DNA from: Alistipes excrementigallinarum
GTDB lineage: Bacteria; Bacteroidota; Bacteroidia; Bacteroidales; Rikenellaceae
Reading direction: 5' to 3'
Assembly (NCBI GenBank): GCA_019112825.1
Contig: DXIP01000001.1
Coordinates: forward strand, 1-64,000
DNA: 64,000 nucleotides
The notes beneath the pieces were generated by a model. It saw only the letters and a program-made list of their open reading frames with translations. It did not search any database and was not told the DNA's origin. Positions 1 to 8,196 of this stretch are shown piece by piece. Each line of letters begins with the position of its first letter. Position 1 is the stretch's first letter. The position numbers and the translations under genes are program-made.

Positions 1-156
1 CCCCACACTCCGCGCCCCACACTCCGCGCCCCACGCCTCCTCCTCTCGTCCCGTCCTGTCCCTGCCCGCAGCACCGCGCCCCACACTCCGCGCCCCACAC
101 TCCGCGCCCCACGCCTCCTCCTCTCGTCCCGTCCTGTCCCTGCCCGCAGCACCGCG
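1..156. repeat. Two exact tandem copies of a 78-bp GC-rich repeat
   Basis: Positions 1-78 and 79-156 are identical. Inside each unit the 14-mer CCCCACACTCCGCG occurs twice in a row, so the array is nested. The left edge of the window cuts it, so the copy number may be higher. No gene overlaps it. It resembles the other short-period repeats in spacers of this window. Confidence 0.9.
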
Positions 157-247
157 CCCCGTACCTCCAGCGTCCGTGCCTCCTCCTTTCCGCCCCTTTT
201 CACCCCTTCATTATAACTTTTGGTTATCGCTTATAACCCTTTTTCGT

Positions 248-278
248 TTTGACAACTCCGCGCCGTTTCGTACTTTTG
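248..278 (+). promoter_or_regulatory. Bacteroidetes-type promoter of the YeiH gene
   Basis: TTTG at 248-251 and TACTTTTG at 271-278 are separated by 19 bp, matching the Bacteroidetes -33/-7 consensus. The gene starts about 85 bp downstream. Confidence 0.7.
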
Positions 279-363
279 CGGCGCAAAAGGGTCCGCCCGC
301 CGCCCCGGCAGCCGCGCGCATCCCTCCCACCAAAAGAGAAAACACGAAAAAACCCGAAAAGTC

Positions 364-1461
364 ATGATGGAAAAAGGTGCCCGAGCCAACACCCTCCACG
401 GCATCCTGCTCATTGCGCTCTTCTCGTTCGCGGCATTCTACATCGCCGAGATTCCCTTCGTCCGCAGCCTCTCGTTCAGTCCGCTCATCGTCGGCATCAT
501 CCTCGGCATGCTCTACGCCAACAGCCTGCGCAACCGCCTGCCCGAGACGTGGGTCCCGGGCATCAAGTTCTGCACCAAGCAGCTGCTGCGCTGGGGCATC
601 ATCCTCTACGGCTTCCGTCTGACGCTGGCCCAGGTGGCCGCCGTGGGCGTTCCGGCCGTGGTGGTCGACCTGGTGGTGGTGACGGTGACCATCCTGGGCG
701 GCGTGGCCCTCGGACGCCTCATGCGCATCGACCGCGACACGGCGCTGATGACCTCGACGGGCAGCGCCATCTGCGGTGCGGCGGCCGTGCTGGGCGCCGA
801 GCCGGTGGTCCGCTGCGAGGGCTACAAGACCGCCATCGCCGTCTCGACGGTGGTGATTTTCGGCACCCTCTCGATGTTCCTCTACCCGATTATGTACCGC
901 ACGGGGCTGCTCGAAGGACTCTCGGATACGGGCGTGGCCATCTATACGGGCAGCACGCTCCACGAGGTGGCCCACGTGGCCGGCGCCGGCAACGCCATGG
1001 ACCCCACCGACTCGCTGGGCATCGCCGGTACGGCCACCATCACCAAGATGATTCGCGTCATGATGCTGGCCCCCGTGCTCGTCATCATGAGCTTCGCGCT
1101 CTCGCGCCGCCGCCGCGAAACCGCCGCCGCCGGCGCAGGAGCTTCGGCCGACGCCCCTGCGGGCAAGAGCCGCATCACGATTCCCTGGTTCGCCTTCGGA
1201 TTCATCGGCGTCATCTGCCTCAATTCGCTGCTGCAGTACCTGCTGGGGGTCGACTCCGTGAAGGAGATTCCGCTCAACGGCGCCATCGAGTACATTGACA
1301 CCTTCCTGCTGACGATGGCCATGACGGCGCTCGGCACCGAGACGAGCATCGACAAGTTCCGCCAGGCGGGCGCCAAGCCCTTCCTGCTGGCCGGAGCGCT
1401 CTACCTCTGGCTGGTCGTGGGCGGCTATCTGGTGACCAAATACGTGGTTGAATGGTTGTAG
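364..1461 (+). CDS. yeiH: YeiH family (UPF0324) integral membrane protein, putative anion exporter
   Basis: The 365-residue product is almost entirely hydrophobic, with about ten predicted membrane segments, the usual size for the YeiH/UPF0324 family. Family members are annotated as putative sulfate exporters of the inner membrane, but no substrate is firmly established. The start is a double ATG (364/367). A short polar Ala/Gly-rich loop sits at about residues 240-275. A good promoter lies just upstream, and the next gene follows almost immediately, suggesting a two-gene unit. The product is intact. Confidence 0.85.
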   Translation: MMEKGARANTLHGILLIALFSFAAFYIAEIPFVRSLSFSPLIVGIILGMLYANSLRNRLPETWVPGIKFCTKQLLRWGIILYGFRLTLAQVAAVGVPAVVVDLVVVTVTILGGVALGRLMRIDRDTALMTSTGSAICGAAAVLGAEPVVRCEGYKTAIAVSTVVIFGTLSMFLYPIMYRTGLLEGLSDTGVAIYTGSTLHEVAHVAGAGNAMDPTDSLGIAGTATITKMIRVMMLAPVLVIMSFALSRRRRETAAAGAGASADAPAGKSRITIPWFAFGFIGVICLNSLLQYLLGVDSVKEIPLNGAIEYIDTFLLTMAMTALGTETSIDKFRQAGAKPFLLAGALYLWLVVGGYLVTKYVVEWL

Positions 1462-1499
1462 GAGCCTCCGTCCCGGACGGGGCGGACTCCGCATACGAT

Positions 1500-2252
1500 A
1501 TGAAGGAGATGGAACACAACGAAGCGTTTCTCCGCTTCCGGCTCGGAGCCGGGGCGGAGGGTGACGAGGCGGCCGAACTGCTGCTCTGGCCGGCCGCCCG
1601 TCCCAACGGCCAGGCGGTCGTCGCCTGCCCGGGAGGTGGATTCAACCAGGTGGCGCTCGAGCGCGAGGGGTACCCCTTCGCCCGCTGGTTCAACGAGCGG
1701 GGCGTGACCTATGCCGTGCTCTGCTACCGCATGCCGCACGGACGTGCCGGCCTTCCGGCCGAGGATATCCGCTGCGCGCTGGCATTCATGCGCGAACGGG
1801 CGGCCGAGTGGGGCATAACGCGCCTCGGCGTGATGGGTGCCTCCATCGGCGGCCACATCGCCGCAACGGCCGCCACGCTCTTCGAGGGGGAGGAGCGCCC
1901 GGCCTTCCAGATTCTGCTCTACCCCGTCATCACGATGCTCGACGCCTGGGCCCACCGCCCCTCGCGCGGCCGGCTGATGGGCGAGAACCCCTCGGCGGAG
2001 CTCTGCGAGCGCCTCTCGCTCGAGCTGCACGTCACGCCGCAGACCGCCCCCGCCTTCATCGTGCTGGCCGAGGACGACGCGGCCGTCTCGCCGATGCACT
2101 CGCTGCGCTACTACGAGGCGTTGAGCGCCCGGGGCGTTCCGGCGCAGCTGCACGTCTACCCGCGCGGCGGCCACAGCTTCGCCTTCGACGACGCATTTCC
2201 CTATAAGGCGCTCTGGCTCGCCGAGCTGGAACGCTTCCTCGGAGAGGTGTGA
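1500..2252 (+). CDS. Alpha/beta hydrolase (esterase/acetyl-xylan-esterase type)
   Basis: The product is about 250 residues with an alpha/beta-hydrolase fold: an early oxyanion region (CPGGGF), the nucleophile elbow GASIG, an acidic residue in LAEDDAA and a C-terminal histidine in RGGHSF. This forms a complete Ser-Asp-His set. There is no clear signal peptide, so a cytoplasmic enzyme is likely. The substrate is unknown; relatives deacetylate or hydrolyse small esters. The start could also be ATG 1452, which overlaps the end of the YeiH gene, or ATG 1509. I chose 1500 because the first 16 residues from 1452 look unconserved. Confidence 0.75.
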   Translation: MKEMEHNEAFLRFRLGAGAEGDEAAELLLWPAARPNGQAVVACPGGGFNQVALEREGYPFARWFNERGVTYAVLCYRMPHGRAGLPAEDIRCALAFMRERAAEWGITRLGVMGASIGGHIAATAATLFEGEERPAFQILLYPVITMLDAWAHRPSRGRLMGENPSAELCERLSLELHVTPQTAPAFIVLAEDDAAVSPMHSLRYYEALSARGVPAQLHVYPRGGHSFAFDDAFPYKALWLAELERFLGEV

Positions 2253-2711
2253 CCCCGCCGGCTCCCGGCTCCGGTTGTCGGTGTGTTTCCGGTAAGTGGT
2301 TCTGGTGCGCTGCCGGTGCGTGGCCCCGGTGCGTGTTGCCGGCACCTCCCTTGTTCTCTTGACGCTTTTGGGCAGCCCCCTTGCCTCCCTTTGGCGTTGT
2401 GCAGGTACAACCTGCCGAACACCCCGCTCTTCCGTCTGGAGGAGCGGGGTGTTCCATAAGTGGCGGGGCGCTTCGGAATGGTTGGCGCCGGGCGGGGCCT
2501 CTCGGTGCGAAGGACCCCGGATGGAGAATGGTGCGGGGCCGGCTTCGGGGTGCCGTGGTGTGTCTGGCTCCGGTTCGGGGTCAGCCTCGGGAGCGGCTTC
2601 TGAGTGCGTAGGGCGGGACGGCTCGGCGTGTGTGAAAAAGGGGCCGGGCGCCTCCCTTTCAGAAACTTTCCGGTCCCTTGCGGTGCGGGGCCGGCGCAGC
2701 CCCGGATGGAG
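2253..2711. other. Intergenic spacer with a strong hairpin
   Basis: No convincing gene is present. It lies between convergent genes and holds a small hairpin at 2401-2415 and a long one at 2417-2454. Confidence 0.6.
2417..2454. terminator. Long intergenic hairpin, probable shared terminator
   Basis: GAACACCCCGCTC pairs perfectly with GAGCGGGGTGTTC, and the stem extends inward to about 17 bp. There is no T-tract on either side, so it is an unusual intrinsic terminator or an mRNA 3' stabiliser. The flanking genes converge on it. Confidence 0.55.
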
Positions 2712-3296
2712 CTACCGCTCCGCCTCCTCGAGCCGGGGAAGGATGGGGTGCTCGTGGCCCGAGTAGCGGAGCACCCGCTCGCGGACGAAGTCGACCGCGC
2801 GGCGGAGCTGCGCGGGGGTGAGCGGCTCGGGGTAGCTCATCACCACCAGCGGATGGGGTGCGAAGGGCTCCTCGTAGGAGGGGTGGATGTAGTGACAGGG
2901 GTTCTCGACGAAGCCCAGCCGCCGGTAGAAGTGGAGGCGGCGCAGCGCCATCCCCTCGATGGGCGGCTCGATTTCGAGCACCACCGGCCCGTCGGAGCTC
3001 CGGCAGTAGGCCTCGAGCGCCCGGGAACCGATGTTGTGCCCCCGCAGGGCGGGCGCCACGGCCAGATGCTCGGCGTAGCGGAACCCCTCGCCCCGCCAGT
3101 GGAAGAGGAGCCCGGCCAGCCGGTCGCCCAGCCAGATGCCGTCGGCCGTGAAGGCCGGGTCGGCCAGGGCGCGGATGTGGTGCTCGGCCGAACGTCGTTC
3201 GCAGGGCGGAAAGGAGTCGCGGTAGAGGCTCCAGGCCTCGTCCCACCCCGCATCGGCCGGCGAGCGGAAGGGGATGAATCGAAGGTCGTGCTGCAT
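2712..3296 (-). CDS. GNAT-family N-acetyltransferase
   Basis: The 194-residue product has a GNAT fold: a strand and helix reading LAVAPALRGHNIGSRALEAY, matching acetyl-CoA binding motif A (R/Q-x-x-G-x-G/A, here RGHNIG), followed by the conserved HFYRRLGF segment near the end of the domain. Acyl-CoA-dependent acetylation of an amine is expected, with the substrate unknown. The last 45 residues are charged and possibly regulatory. It is transcribed alone from a promoter at 3324-3354. The ATG at 3296 is the only sensible start. Confidence 0.85.
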   Translation of the reverse strand: MQHDLRFIPFRSPADAGWDEAWSLYRDSFPPCERRSAEHHIRALADPAFTADGIWLGDRLAGLLFHWRGEGFRYAEHLAVAPALRGHNIGSRALEAYCRSSDGPVVLEIEPPIEGMALRRLHFYRRLGFVENPCHYIHPSYEEPFAPHPLVVMSYPEPLTPAQLRRAVDFVRERVLRYSGHEHPILPRLEEAER

Positions 3297-3323
3297 GATG
3301 TGTGTCGTTTGGAAGTTTCAGGA

Positions 3324-3354
3324 CGAAGATAGCGAAAATTCCCCGCTCCGCAAA
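3324..3354 (-). promoter_or_regulatory. Promoter of the GNAT gene
   Basis: On the minus strand, TTTG (3354-3351) is followed after 19 bp by TATCTTCG (3331-3324), one base from the TAnnTTTG consensus. It lies about 30 bp before the start codon. Confidence 0.65.
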
Positions 3355-3869
3355 ACCGCCGCGCACCTCTCCGGAAGGGCCGCCCGCTTATCCGCATTGC
3401 CTGCTGCCCGCTCCTGCACCCCCCCCCTCGTACCCGCCGCGCCTTGTATCCGCCGCGCTTTGTACCCGCACTCCGCCCCCGCTTCCGCACTCCGCCCCCG
3501 CCGCATCCCGCTGTTCGCTCCCGCTGTGTCCCGCTCGCCGTTGTGTCCCGCTCGCCGCCTGCACCCGTTCCCCGCACCCGCCGCACCCCGCCGCCTTCCT
3601 TCGATTGCCGCCACCCCCGCAGCACCCCGCTCCTGCCCCCCCTCGTGCCCGCCGCGCTTCCGTCGGCCCCCGCTGCCGTGATTTTTCGGGCCGCCGCACC
3701 CCGATTCCGAAACAAAAGCGTATCTTTATCCCCGTATTGTGCGCCCCCGGCCCGCCAATGGCTCCGGCCCGCCGACCCGGCCCGGCCTTTGCTGCTGCTT
3801 TCGCGCAGAGCCTTCCGGCGGCCGACCCGGCCCCCGCCGGGTCCCCGGGCGCACCCCGACCTCCGACCC
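3355..3869. other. GC-rich low-complexity spacer upstream of the sulfatase maturase
   Basis: The stretch is C-rich and built from short repeated words (for example CCCGCCGC and CCGCTCGCCG). It is open in several frames only because stops are rare in such sequence. A -7-like TATCTTTA lies at 3721-3728 without a clear -33 partner. I see no gene. Confidence 0.6.
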
Positions 3870-5132
3870 ATGAAGAACAGACCGATTTTCACCTTCGACG
3901 ACGCCCGCCGGCAGACCGCCCCCGTCGCCTTCATGACGATGCTCAAGCCCGCCGGCTCGAGCTGCAACCTCGACTGCAGCTACTGCTACTATCTGGACAA
4001 GGCGGCGCAGTACGGCGGCCGTCAGGCGGTGATGAGCGACGAGCTGCTCGAACGCTACATCCGCCAGTACATCGAGGCCAACGATGTCCCCGTCGTGCAG
4101 TTCTGCTGGCACGGGGGCGAGCCGCTGCTGCTCGGCATTGACTTCTACCGCCGCGCCCTGGAGCTCCAGCGGCGCTATGCCGACGGCAAGCGCATCGAGA
4201 ATACGCTCCAGACCAACGGCACGCTGGTCGACGAGCGGTGGTGCGCCCTCTTTGCCGAGAACCGCTTCCTAGTGGGGCTCTCGCTCGACGGGCCGCGCGA
4301 CATCCACGACGCCTTTCGCCGCACGAAGGTGGGCGAGCCCACCTTCGACCGCGTGATGCAGTGCGTCGAGCTCTTCCGCCGCACGGGGGTCGAGTTCAAC
4401 ACGCTGAGCGTCGTGAACAGCCGCTCGGAGGGGCGCGGCGCTGAAATCTACCGCTTCTTCCGCGACGAGATCCGGAGCCGCTACATGCAGTTCCTGCCCG
4501 CCGTCGAGCATGTGGTCGACCTTCCCGGCGCGCGGCGGCCGCTCATCGTGCCGCCCGAGCGCGAGGGGGCGCGGCTGGCCGAGTGGTCGGTCTCGGCGCG
4601 CGGCTACGGCGACTTCCTGTGCGACGTCTTCGACGAGTGGGTGGTGCGCGACGTGGGGCAGTGCTTCGTCCAGATGTTCGACGCCACGCTGGCGCAGTGG
4701 TGCGGCGTACGGCCGGGCGTCTGCTCGATGTGCGAGACCTGCGGCGATGCGCTGGTGGTCGAACACAACGGCGACGTCTACCCGTGCGACCACTTCGTCT
4801 ACCCCCGCTACCTGCTGGGCAACATCCGCGAGCAGACGCTCGCCGAAATCTACCGCTCGCCGCAGCGGCGCGAATTCGGGCTGGCCAAGCGCAACACGCT
4901 GCCGCGCGAATGCCTCCGCTGCCGCTACTGGTTCGCCTGCCGGGGCGAGTGCCCCAAGCACCGCTTCGAGCGGGGCAGCGACGGCTATCCGCGCAACTCG
5001 CTCTGCGAGGGGCTGCAGCGCTACTTCCGCCATGTGGAGCCCTACATGGAGCAGATGCGCGACCTGCTGGCCCGGCAGCAGCCGCCCGCCTGGGTGATGC
5101 CCTTCGCCCGCCGGCGCATGGGGCTGCTGTAG
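3870..5132 (+). CDS. Anaerobic sulfatase-maturating enzyme (radical SAM/SPASM)
   Basis: The 420-residue product begins with the radical SAM signature CNLDCSYC (C-x3-C-x2-C), followed by a GGEP-type motif (WHGGEPLL) and a C-terminal SPASM region rich in cysteines (CGVRPGVC, CETCG, CDH, CLRC, CRGEC) that would hold two further [4Fe-4S] clusters. Anaerobic maturases of this family (AtsB/ChuR type) oxidise a Ser or Cys in sulfatases to formylglycine. The likely client in this window is the Ser-type sulfatase at 50063-51631. The frame is open upstream to 3444, but that extension is Pro/Arg-rich and unlike the family; ATG 3870 gives the normal length. Confidence 0.9.
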   Translation: MKNRPIFTFDDARRQTAPVAFMTMLKPAGSSCNLDCSYCYYLDKAAQYGGRQAVMSDELLERYIRQYIEANDVPVVQFCWHGGEPLLLGIDFYRRALELQRRYADGKRIENTLQTNGTLVDERWCALFAENRFLVGLSLDGPRDIHDAFRRTKVGEPTFDRVMQCVELFRRTGVEFNTLSVVNSRSEGRGAEIYRFFRDEIRSRYMQFLPAVEHVVDLPGARRPLIVPPEREGARLAEWSVSARGYGDFLCDVFDEWVVRDVGQCFVQMFDATLAQWCGVRPGVCSMCETCGDALVVEHNGDVYPCDHFVYPRYLLGNIREQTLAEIYRSPQRREFGLAKRNTLPRECLRCRYWFACRGECPKHRFERGSDGYPRNSLCEGLQRYFRHVEPYMEQMRDLLARQQPPAWVMPFARRRMGLL

Positions 5133-5185
5133 GCGCCGCCGCGGCTGAGGGGGTTGCTGTTGAGGTGCCGTTGCGTGGGGGCGCG

Positions 5186-5233
5186 CCTGCCCGCCTGCCC
5201 GCCTGCCCGCCTGCCCGCCTGCCCGCCTGTTCG
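5186..5233. repeat. Octanucleotide tandem array (CCTGCCCG)5-6
   Basis: Five perfect copies of CCTGCCCG run from 5186 to 5225, followed by a degenerate sixth (CCTGTTCG). It lies between convergent genes. An 8-bp unit of this kind could change copy number by slippage, but here it is noncoding. Confidence 0.95.
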
Positions 5234-5252
5234 CCCTGCCGTCGAGCCGTAC

Positions 5253-5299
5253 AAAAAAGAGGCGGCCCGCGGCGAATCGTGCGATTCGTTGTGGGCCGC
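5253..5299 (-). terminator. Rho-independent terminator
   Basis: On the minus strand an 18-bp stem (arms 5282-5299 and 5262-5279, three G-U pairs) is followed by TCTTTTTTG. It ends the transcript of the small gene at 5388-5759. Confidence 0.85.
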
Positions 5300-5387
5300 T
5301 TGCCTGTGGTGCGGGGCCGGCCGGGGGTTGCCGGGCGGGCCTTGTGTGCTGAGCGGGCGATGGTTCTGCCCCTCGGCAGCCGGGCGG

Positions 5388-5759
5388 TCAGAGGTTGAGG
5401 CGGTTGCCCTCGGCGAAGCGGGCGTCGAGGATGAGCTGCGCCTCGGTGAAGAGCTCCTCCTCGTCGAGCGTGCCGCTCAGCGCGTAGAAGCGGCTCTGCG
5501 TCGAGCCGTACTGGAGCATCGTCGCCATGCTGCACCCCTCCACGCCGCAGACGATGACCGCATCAATCTGCTCCTCGTGGCGCAGCAGGGCGTTGTAGAG
5601 TTCGAGCCGCTGCCGGTTGGAGGCGGCCCGCATGAGCGGAAGCAGCGCCCCCGTGCCGCCGTCGGCAAACTGGTCGGGGTGCTCGATGATGCGCAGGGCG
5701 TAGTGGCGGGCGAGCCGGTGTGTCGTCGCCTCGGGAAATCCATAGAGTACGATGTTCAT
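5388..5759 (-). CDS. Uncharacterised 123-residue protein
   Basis: I do not recognise the family. The N-terminus (MNIVLYGFPEATTHRLAR) looks like the first strand and loop of a P-loop nucleotide-binding fold, but the glycine/lysine of a Walker A motif are missing. A hydrophobic strand ending in a double cysteine-free GVEGCS loop follows at about residues 68-78. No signal peptide or membrane segment is seen. It ends in a good terminator. It is the first gene on the minus strand downstream of the cobalamin riboswitch, but about 640 bp separate the two, so regulation by B12 is only a possibility. Confidence 0.6.
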   Translation of the reverse strand: MNIVLYGFPEATTHRLARHYALRIIEHPDQFADGGTGALLPLMRAASNRQRLELYNALLRHEEQIDAVIVCGVEGCSMATMLQYGSTQSRFYALSGTLDEEELFTEAQLILDARFAEGNRLNL

Positions 5760-5778
5760 GGCGTGTCGTTTTTTTGAA

Positions 5779-5874
5779 AAAAAGGCGCGGCGGCTACTAA
5801 TCTCTCTCTTTTGCTTGTACCTGATGACCTGTTATTATGGCAGACAACGAAGTCGCTGGGTGCCGCGCCTTTTT
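5779..5874. repeat. 96-bp element with perfect 13-bp terminal inverted repeats
   Basis: The left arm AAAAAGGCGCGGC (5779-5791) is the exact reverse complement of the right arm (5862-5874). The 70-bp core is clearly more AT-rich than its surroundings. It is just upstream of the start of the 123-residue gene on the minus strand. It could be a tiny non-autonomous element, a structured leader or a long hairpin. Confidence 0.8.
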
Positions 5875-6355
5875 ATGGGTGTGACGGATAAGAACGTTGC
5901 GACCGGTTTCCCGATGCGGAGCCTGGCGTGCGTCCGGAGGTTTTCCAGGGGCAGGGAGCTCGTACCGCGCCGGGAGCTTGTGCCGTGACGGAACTCGTGC
6001 CGTGCAAGGAGCTCGTGCCGCTTCAGAGGCCTTGTGCTGGTCGGGACAGGAGCCTGTACGGTGCCCCTTCTGCGGTGGTGCGCCCCTGTTGCGGGTCTCT
6101 TCCCGGCGGTGCACCCCTTCTCGTGCGATGCGCCTTTGTCTGCGGTGCGCGGTCTGCCGGATATAATCCCGGTCCGACCTCCTGTCCGGCCCTCCTGCCT
6201 GACCTCCTGTCCGGCCCTCTGTTGGCCCTTCTCTCCGGCCGCCGGCAGCCTCGGGCGGGTGCGGCAACGGGGGAGACGTATGCCTGCAACGGCATCCGCA
6301 GGGCGGAACGGGGCGCAGCGCCGCGTCAGCTCTTCATCCTGGTGAAACACTTCCG
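5875..6355. other. Gene-free spacer downstream of the B12 riboswitch with degenerate tandem repeats
   Basis: At about 5957-6030 four diverged copies of an approximately 18-bp unit related to GGAGCTCGTGCCG follow one another. At about 6177-6225 the phrase CCTCCTGTCCGGCCCTC occurs twice. Translations of all frames are low-complexity. This is where a riboswitch-controlled gene would be expected, and none is visible. Confidence 0.6.
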
Positions 6356-6401
6356 AAATCGAACGGCCATCCCACGGGCGAGTCCGATGTCGAATCGATT
6401 T

Positions 6402-6562
6402 GGCAGGTCTTCTGACTGGCTCCTGTTCCGAAGCCTTCCCGGCACGCGGCCAGTGGCTGAGATGTTCGGAATGTTGCGGAGCTTCACAGCAGCGGGACTG
6501 TCCGGGAATTGCACCCGGTTCCCTTTTCATCCTCGCCTCCGAAAGGGGGCGTCGGAACCAAA
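6402..6562 (-). promoter_or_regulatory. Cobalamin riboswitch
   Basis: Reading the minus strand, the conserved core AAAAGGGAA, then CGGGTGCAATTCCCGGACAG, then TCCCGCTGCTGTGA is followed about 100 nt later by the B12 box AGTCAGAAGACCTGCC (6417-6402). This is the standard order of the cobalamin aptamer. Just beyond the B12 box AAATCGA (minus, 6401-6395) can pair with TCGATTT (6362-6356), a possible expression-platform stem. Transcription would run toward lower coordinates, where no B12-related gene is seen. Confidence 0.9.
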
Positions 6563-6572
6563 TCTTCGGGAA

Positions 6573-6580
6573 CAAATATA
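6573..6580 (-). promoter_or_regulatory. -7 element of the riboswitch transcript
   Basis: TATATTTG on the minus strand fits TAnnTTTG and lies about 10 bp before the aptamer begins. The -33 partner is poor. Confidence 0.45.
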
Positions 6581-6667
6581 GCGGATAAATCCGAAAAACG
6601 AAGCATCGCGGGCAAAAAAAATTCGTCCGGCGCACCGGGAGAGCCCTCTGTCGGCTATTTTTGCACC

Positions 6668-7240
6668 ATGGAACAGACGCTTCGCTACCGCGCCGAGGAT
6701 TTCTCGGCGACGCTCCCCCTGGCCGACTACCTGGCCCGCTTCCGCGATGCCGCACGCATCGGCGGCTACTGCCGCAGCTGCCCCCGCTACGGGGCCACAT
6801 GGGCCTGCCCGCCCTTCGAATTCGAGGTCGAATCGCTCTTCGAGGGGCGCACCACGGCGCTCATCATCGCCACGCGCATCACCCCCGCCGAGGCGGGTGC
6901 GCCCCTCGCCGCGGCGCGCGAGGTGATTCGCCCCGAGCGGCTGCGGCTTGAACGGCAGCTGCTCGAACTCGAGCATCGGGTCGGCGGCCGTGCCTTCACC
7001 TGCGTGGGGGAGTGCTTCGCCTGCCCCGGCGAGCCCTGCACCCGCCCCGAGGGGCTGCCGTGCCGCCATCCCGAACGGGTGCGCCCCTCGCTCGAGGCGT
7101 GCGGATTCGACCTGGAGCGCACCGCCTCCGAGCTCTTCGGCATCGAGATGCGCTGGGGACGCAACGGCCTCCTGCCCGAATACCTGACGCTTGTCTGCGG
7201 GCTCTTCCACAGCCAGCCCGCCGACGCCGTGCGCTGGTAG
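6668..7240 (+). CDS. DUF2284 putative metal-binding protein
   Basis: The product is 190 residues and rich in cysteines arranged as YCRSCPRYGATWACPP near residues 34-50, then CVGECFACPGEPC and CRHP at about 117-140. This is the DUF2284 pattern, a family called predicted metal-binding with no proven role; iron-sulfur binding is plausible. It is cytoplasmic. A TATTTTTG element at 6656-6663 ends only 4 bp before the ATG, so the mRNA may be almost leaderless. It is transcribed away from the riboswitch and not controlled by it. Confidence 0.8.
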   Translation: MEQTLRYRAEDFSATLPLADYLARFRDAARIGGYCRSCPRYGATWACPPFEFEVESLFEGRTTALIIATRITPAEAGAPLAAAREVIRPERLRLERQLLELEHRVGGRAFTCVGECFACPGEPCTRPEGLPCRHPERVRPSLEACGFDLERTASELFGIEMRWGRNGLLPEYLTLVCGLFHSQPADAVRW

Positions 7241-7617
7241 GCGCCGCCCGCGGCCGCCTGCCGCCGGAGCGCTTCGTCCCGCCCGCTACGCTGTCCTGCC
7301 TGTCGGCTCTCCGTCTGCGGCCGGCCGTTTTCGCCGGGTCCCGCCCCTGCTGCCCGCTGCGGGTTTCTCTCCGTTTCTGCCGCGCCCATCCTCACCTTGC
7401 GGCCCGTCTCAGCCCGCCCTGCTGTCCCGCCTGCCGGCTCTCCGCCCGCGCCGGAATATCCCGAAAAGTGGGGTTTGACTTCCGCTGCCGACGCCGCTAT
7501 CTTTGCCCTTGCGAAATGCCTGATTCGGAAGAAAATGCGCCCCGGCCGCCGAAAAGGGGCCGCCCGGCGCTCCGTTTCGCAAAAAAAGCATATCTTTGCC
7601 CCCAGACCGTCCGTGCG
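7241..7617 (+). other. Spacer carrying tandem promoters
   Basis: The left two thirds are low-complexity GC-rich sequence. The right end holds two -7 elements for the His-rich gene. Confidence 0.6.
7474..7505 (+). promoter_or_regulatory. Promoter of the His-rich/TonB receptor unit
   Basis: TTTG at 7474-7477 and TATCTTTG at 7498-7505 are spaced by 20 bp, a near-perfect match. A second TATCTTTG at 7591-7598, 20 bp before the start codon, lacks a clear -33 and may be an additional start site. Confidence 0.75.
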
Positions 7618-7962
7618 ATGCGTAAACGACTGAAAAACATAGGCGCCCTGCTGCTTCTGGTACTCTTTGCCGGGTACTGGAGCTGCGTGACGCTCTTCCC
7701 CCACGTCCACCGCATCGACGGCCTCCTCTACGTCCACTCGCACCCCTATTCGGGTCCGGCCGGCAACCCGACGCACAGCCACTCCGCGCAGCAGTTCCAG
7801 CTCATCGCCCACCTCTCGCTGCTGGTCATGGCCCTCGCGACGCTCGCAGCCCTGGTCCGCCGCCCCGAAGGGCGCACCTTCCTCTTCGGACCGCTCCGCC
7901 CCGCACGCCGCTCCTTCGCACCGATGCGGAGCTGCCCGCTCCGGGCCCCTCCCTGCCTCTGA
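7618..7962 (+). CDS. Small His-rich membrane protein, possible metal-binding partner of the TonB receptor
   Basis: The product is 114 residues. It has an N-terminal hydrophobic segment (about 8-27) and a second one at about 66-83. Between them is a histidine cluster: LFPHVHR, VHSHPYSG and PTHSHSAQQF, six or more histidines within 40 residues. This looks like a periplasmic metal-binding loop held between two membrane segments. The C-terminus is Arg/Pro-rich. I know similar HSHPY/HSHS proteins next to TonB receptors in Bacteroidetes but no demonstrated function. No separate promoter is seen before the receptor gene 234 bp downstream, suggesting one unit. Confidence 0.65.
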   Translation: MRKRLKNIGALLLLVLFAGYWSCVTLFPHVHRIDGLLYVHSHPYSGPAGNPTHSHSAQQFQLIAHLSLLVMALATLAALVRRPEGRTFLFGPLRPARRSFAPMRSCPLRAPPCL

Positions 7963-8196
7963 ACCGGCTCCGGCCCCGCCGCCGGAGGGGAGCATCCCGC
8001 CCGCGGTGCCTCCACACCCCGTGCATACCCCGCACTACATGCCCTGCGCACGTCCCGTGCATCCGGGTGCACCTTTCGGGTGCATCGTACCCATGCGCGC
8101 TCCCCGTTTGCGCGCCGCACCGCCGCGGCGCCCCGCCGTGCCGCACCCCTGCGGCGCGTGCAATCCGCCATTCACAACCCAACGAAACAACCCCAC

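Noticed and set aside
3444..3869. N-terminal extension of the sulfatase maturase
   Set aside because: Pro/Arg-rich, unlike the family, and the radical SAM domain is complete from ATG 3870.
6326..6590. Small proteins encoded across the riboswitch
   Set aside because: The conserved positions are those of the cobalamin aptamer; the frames have no family similarity.
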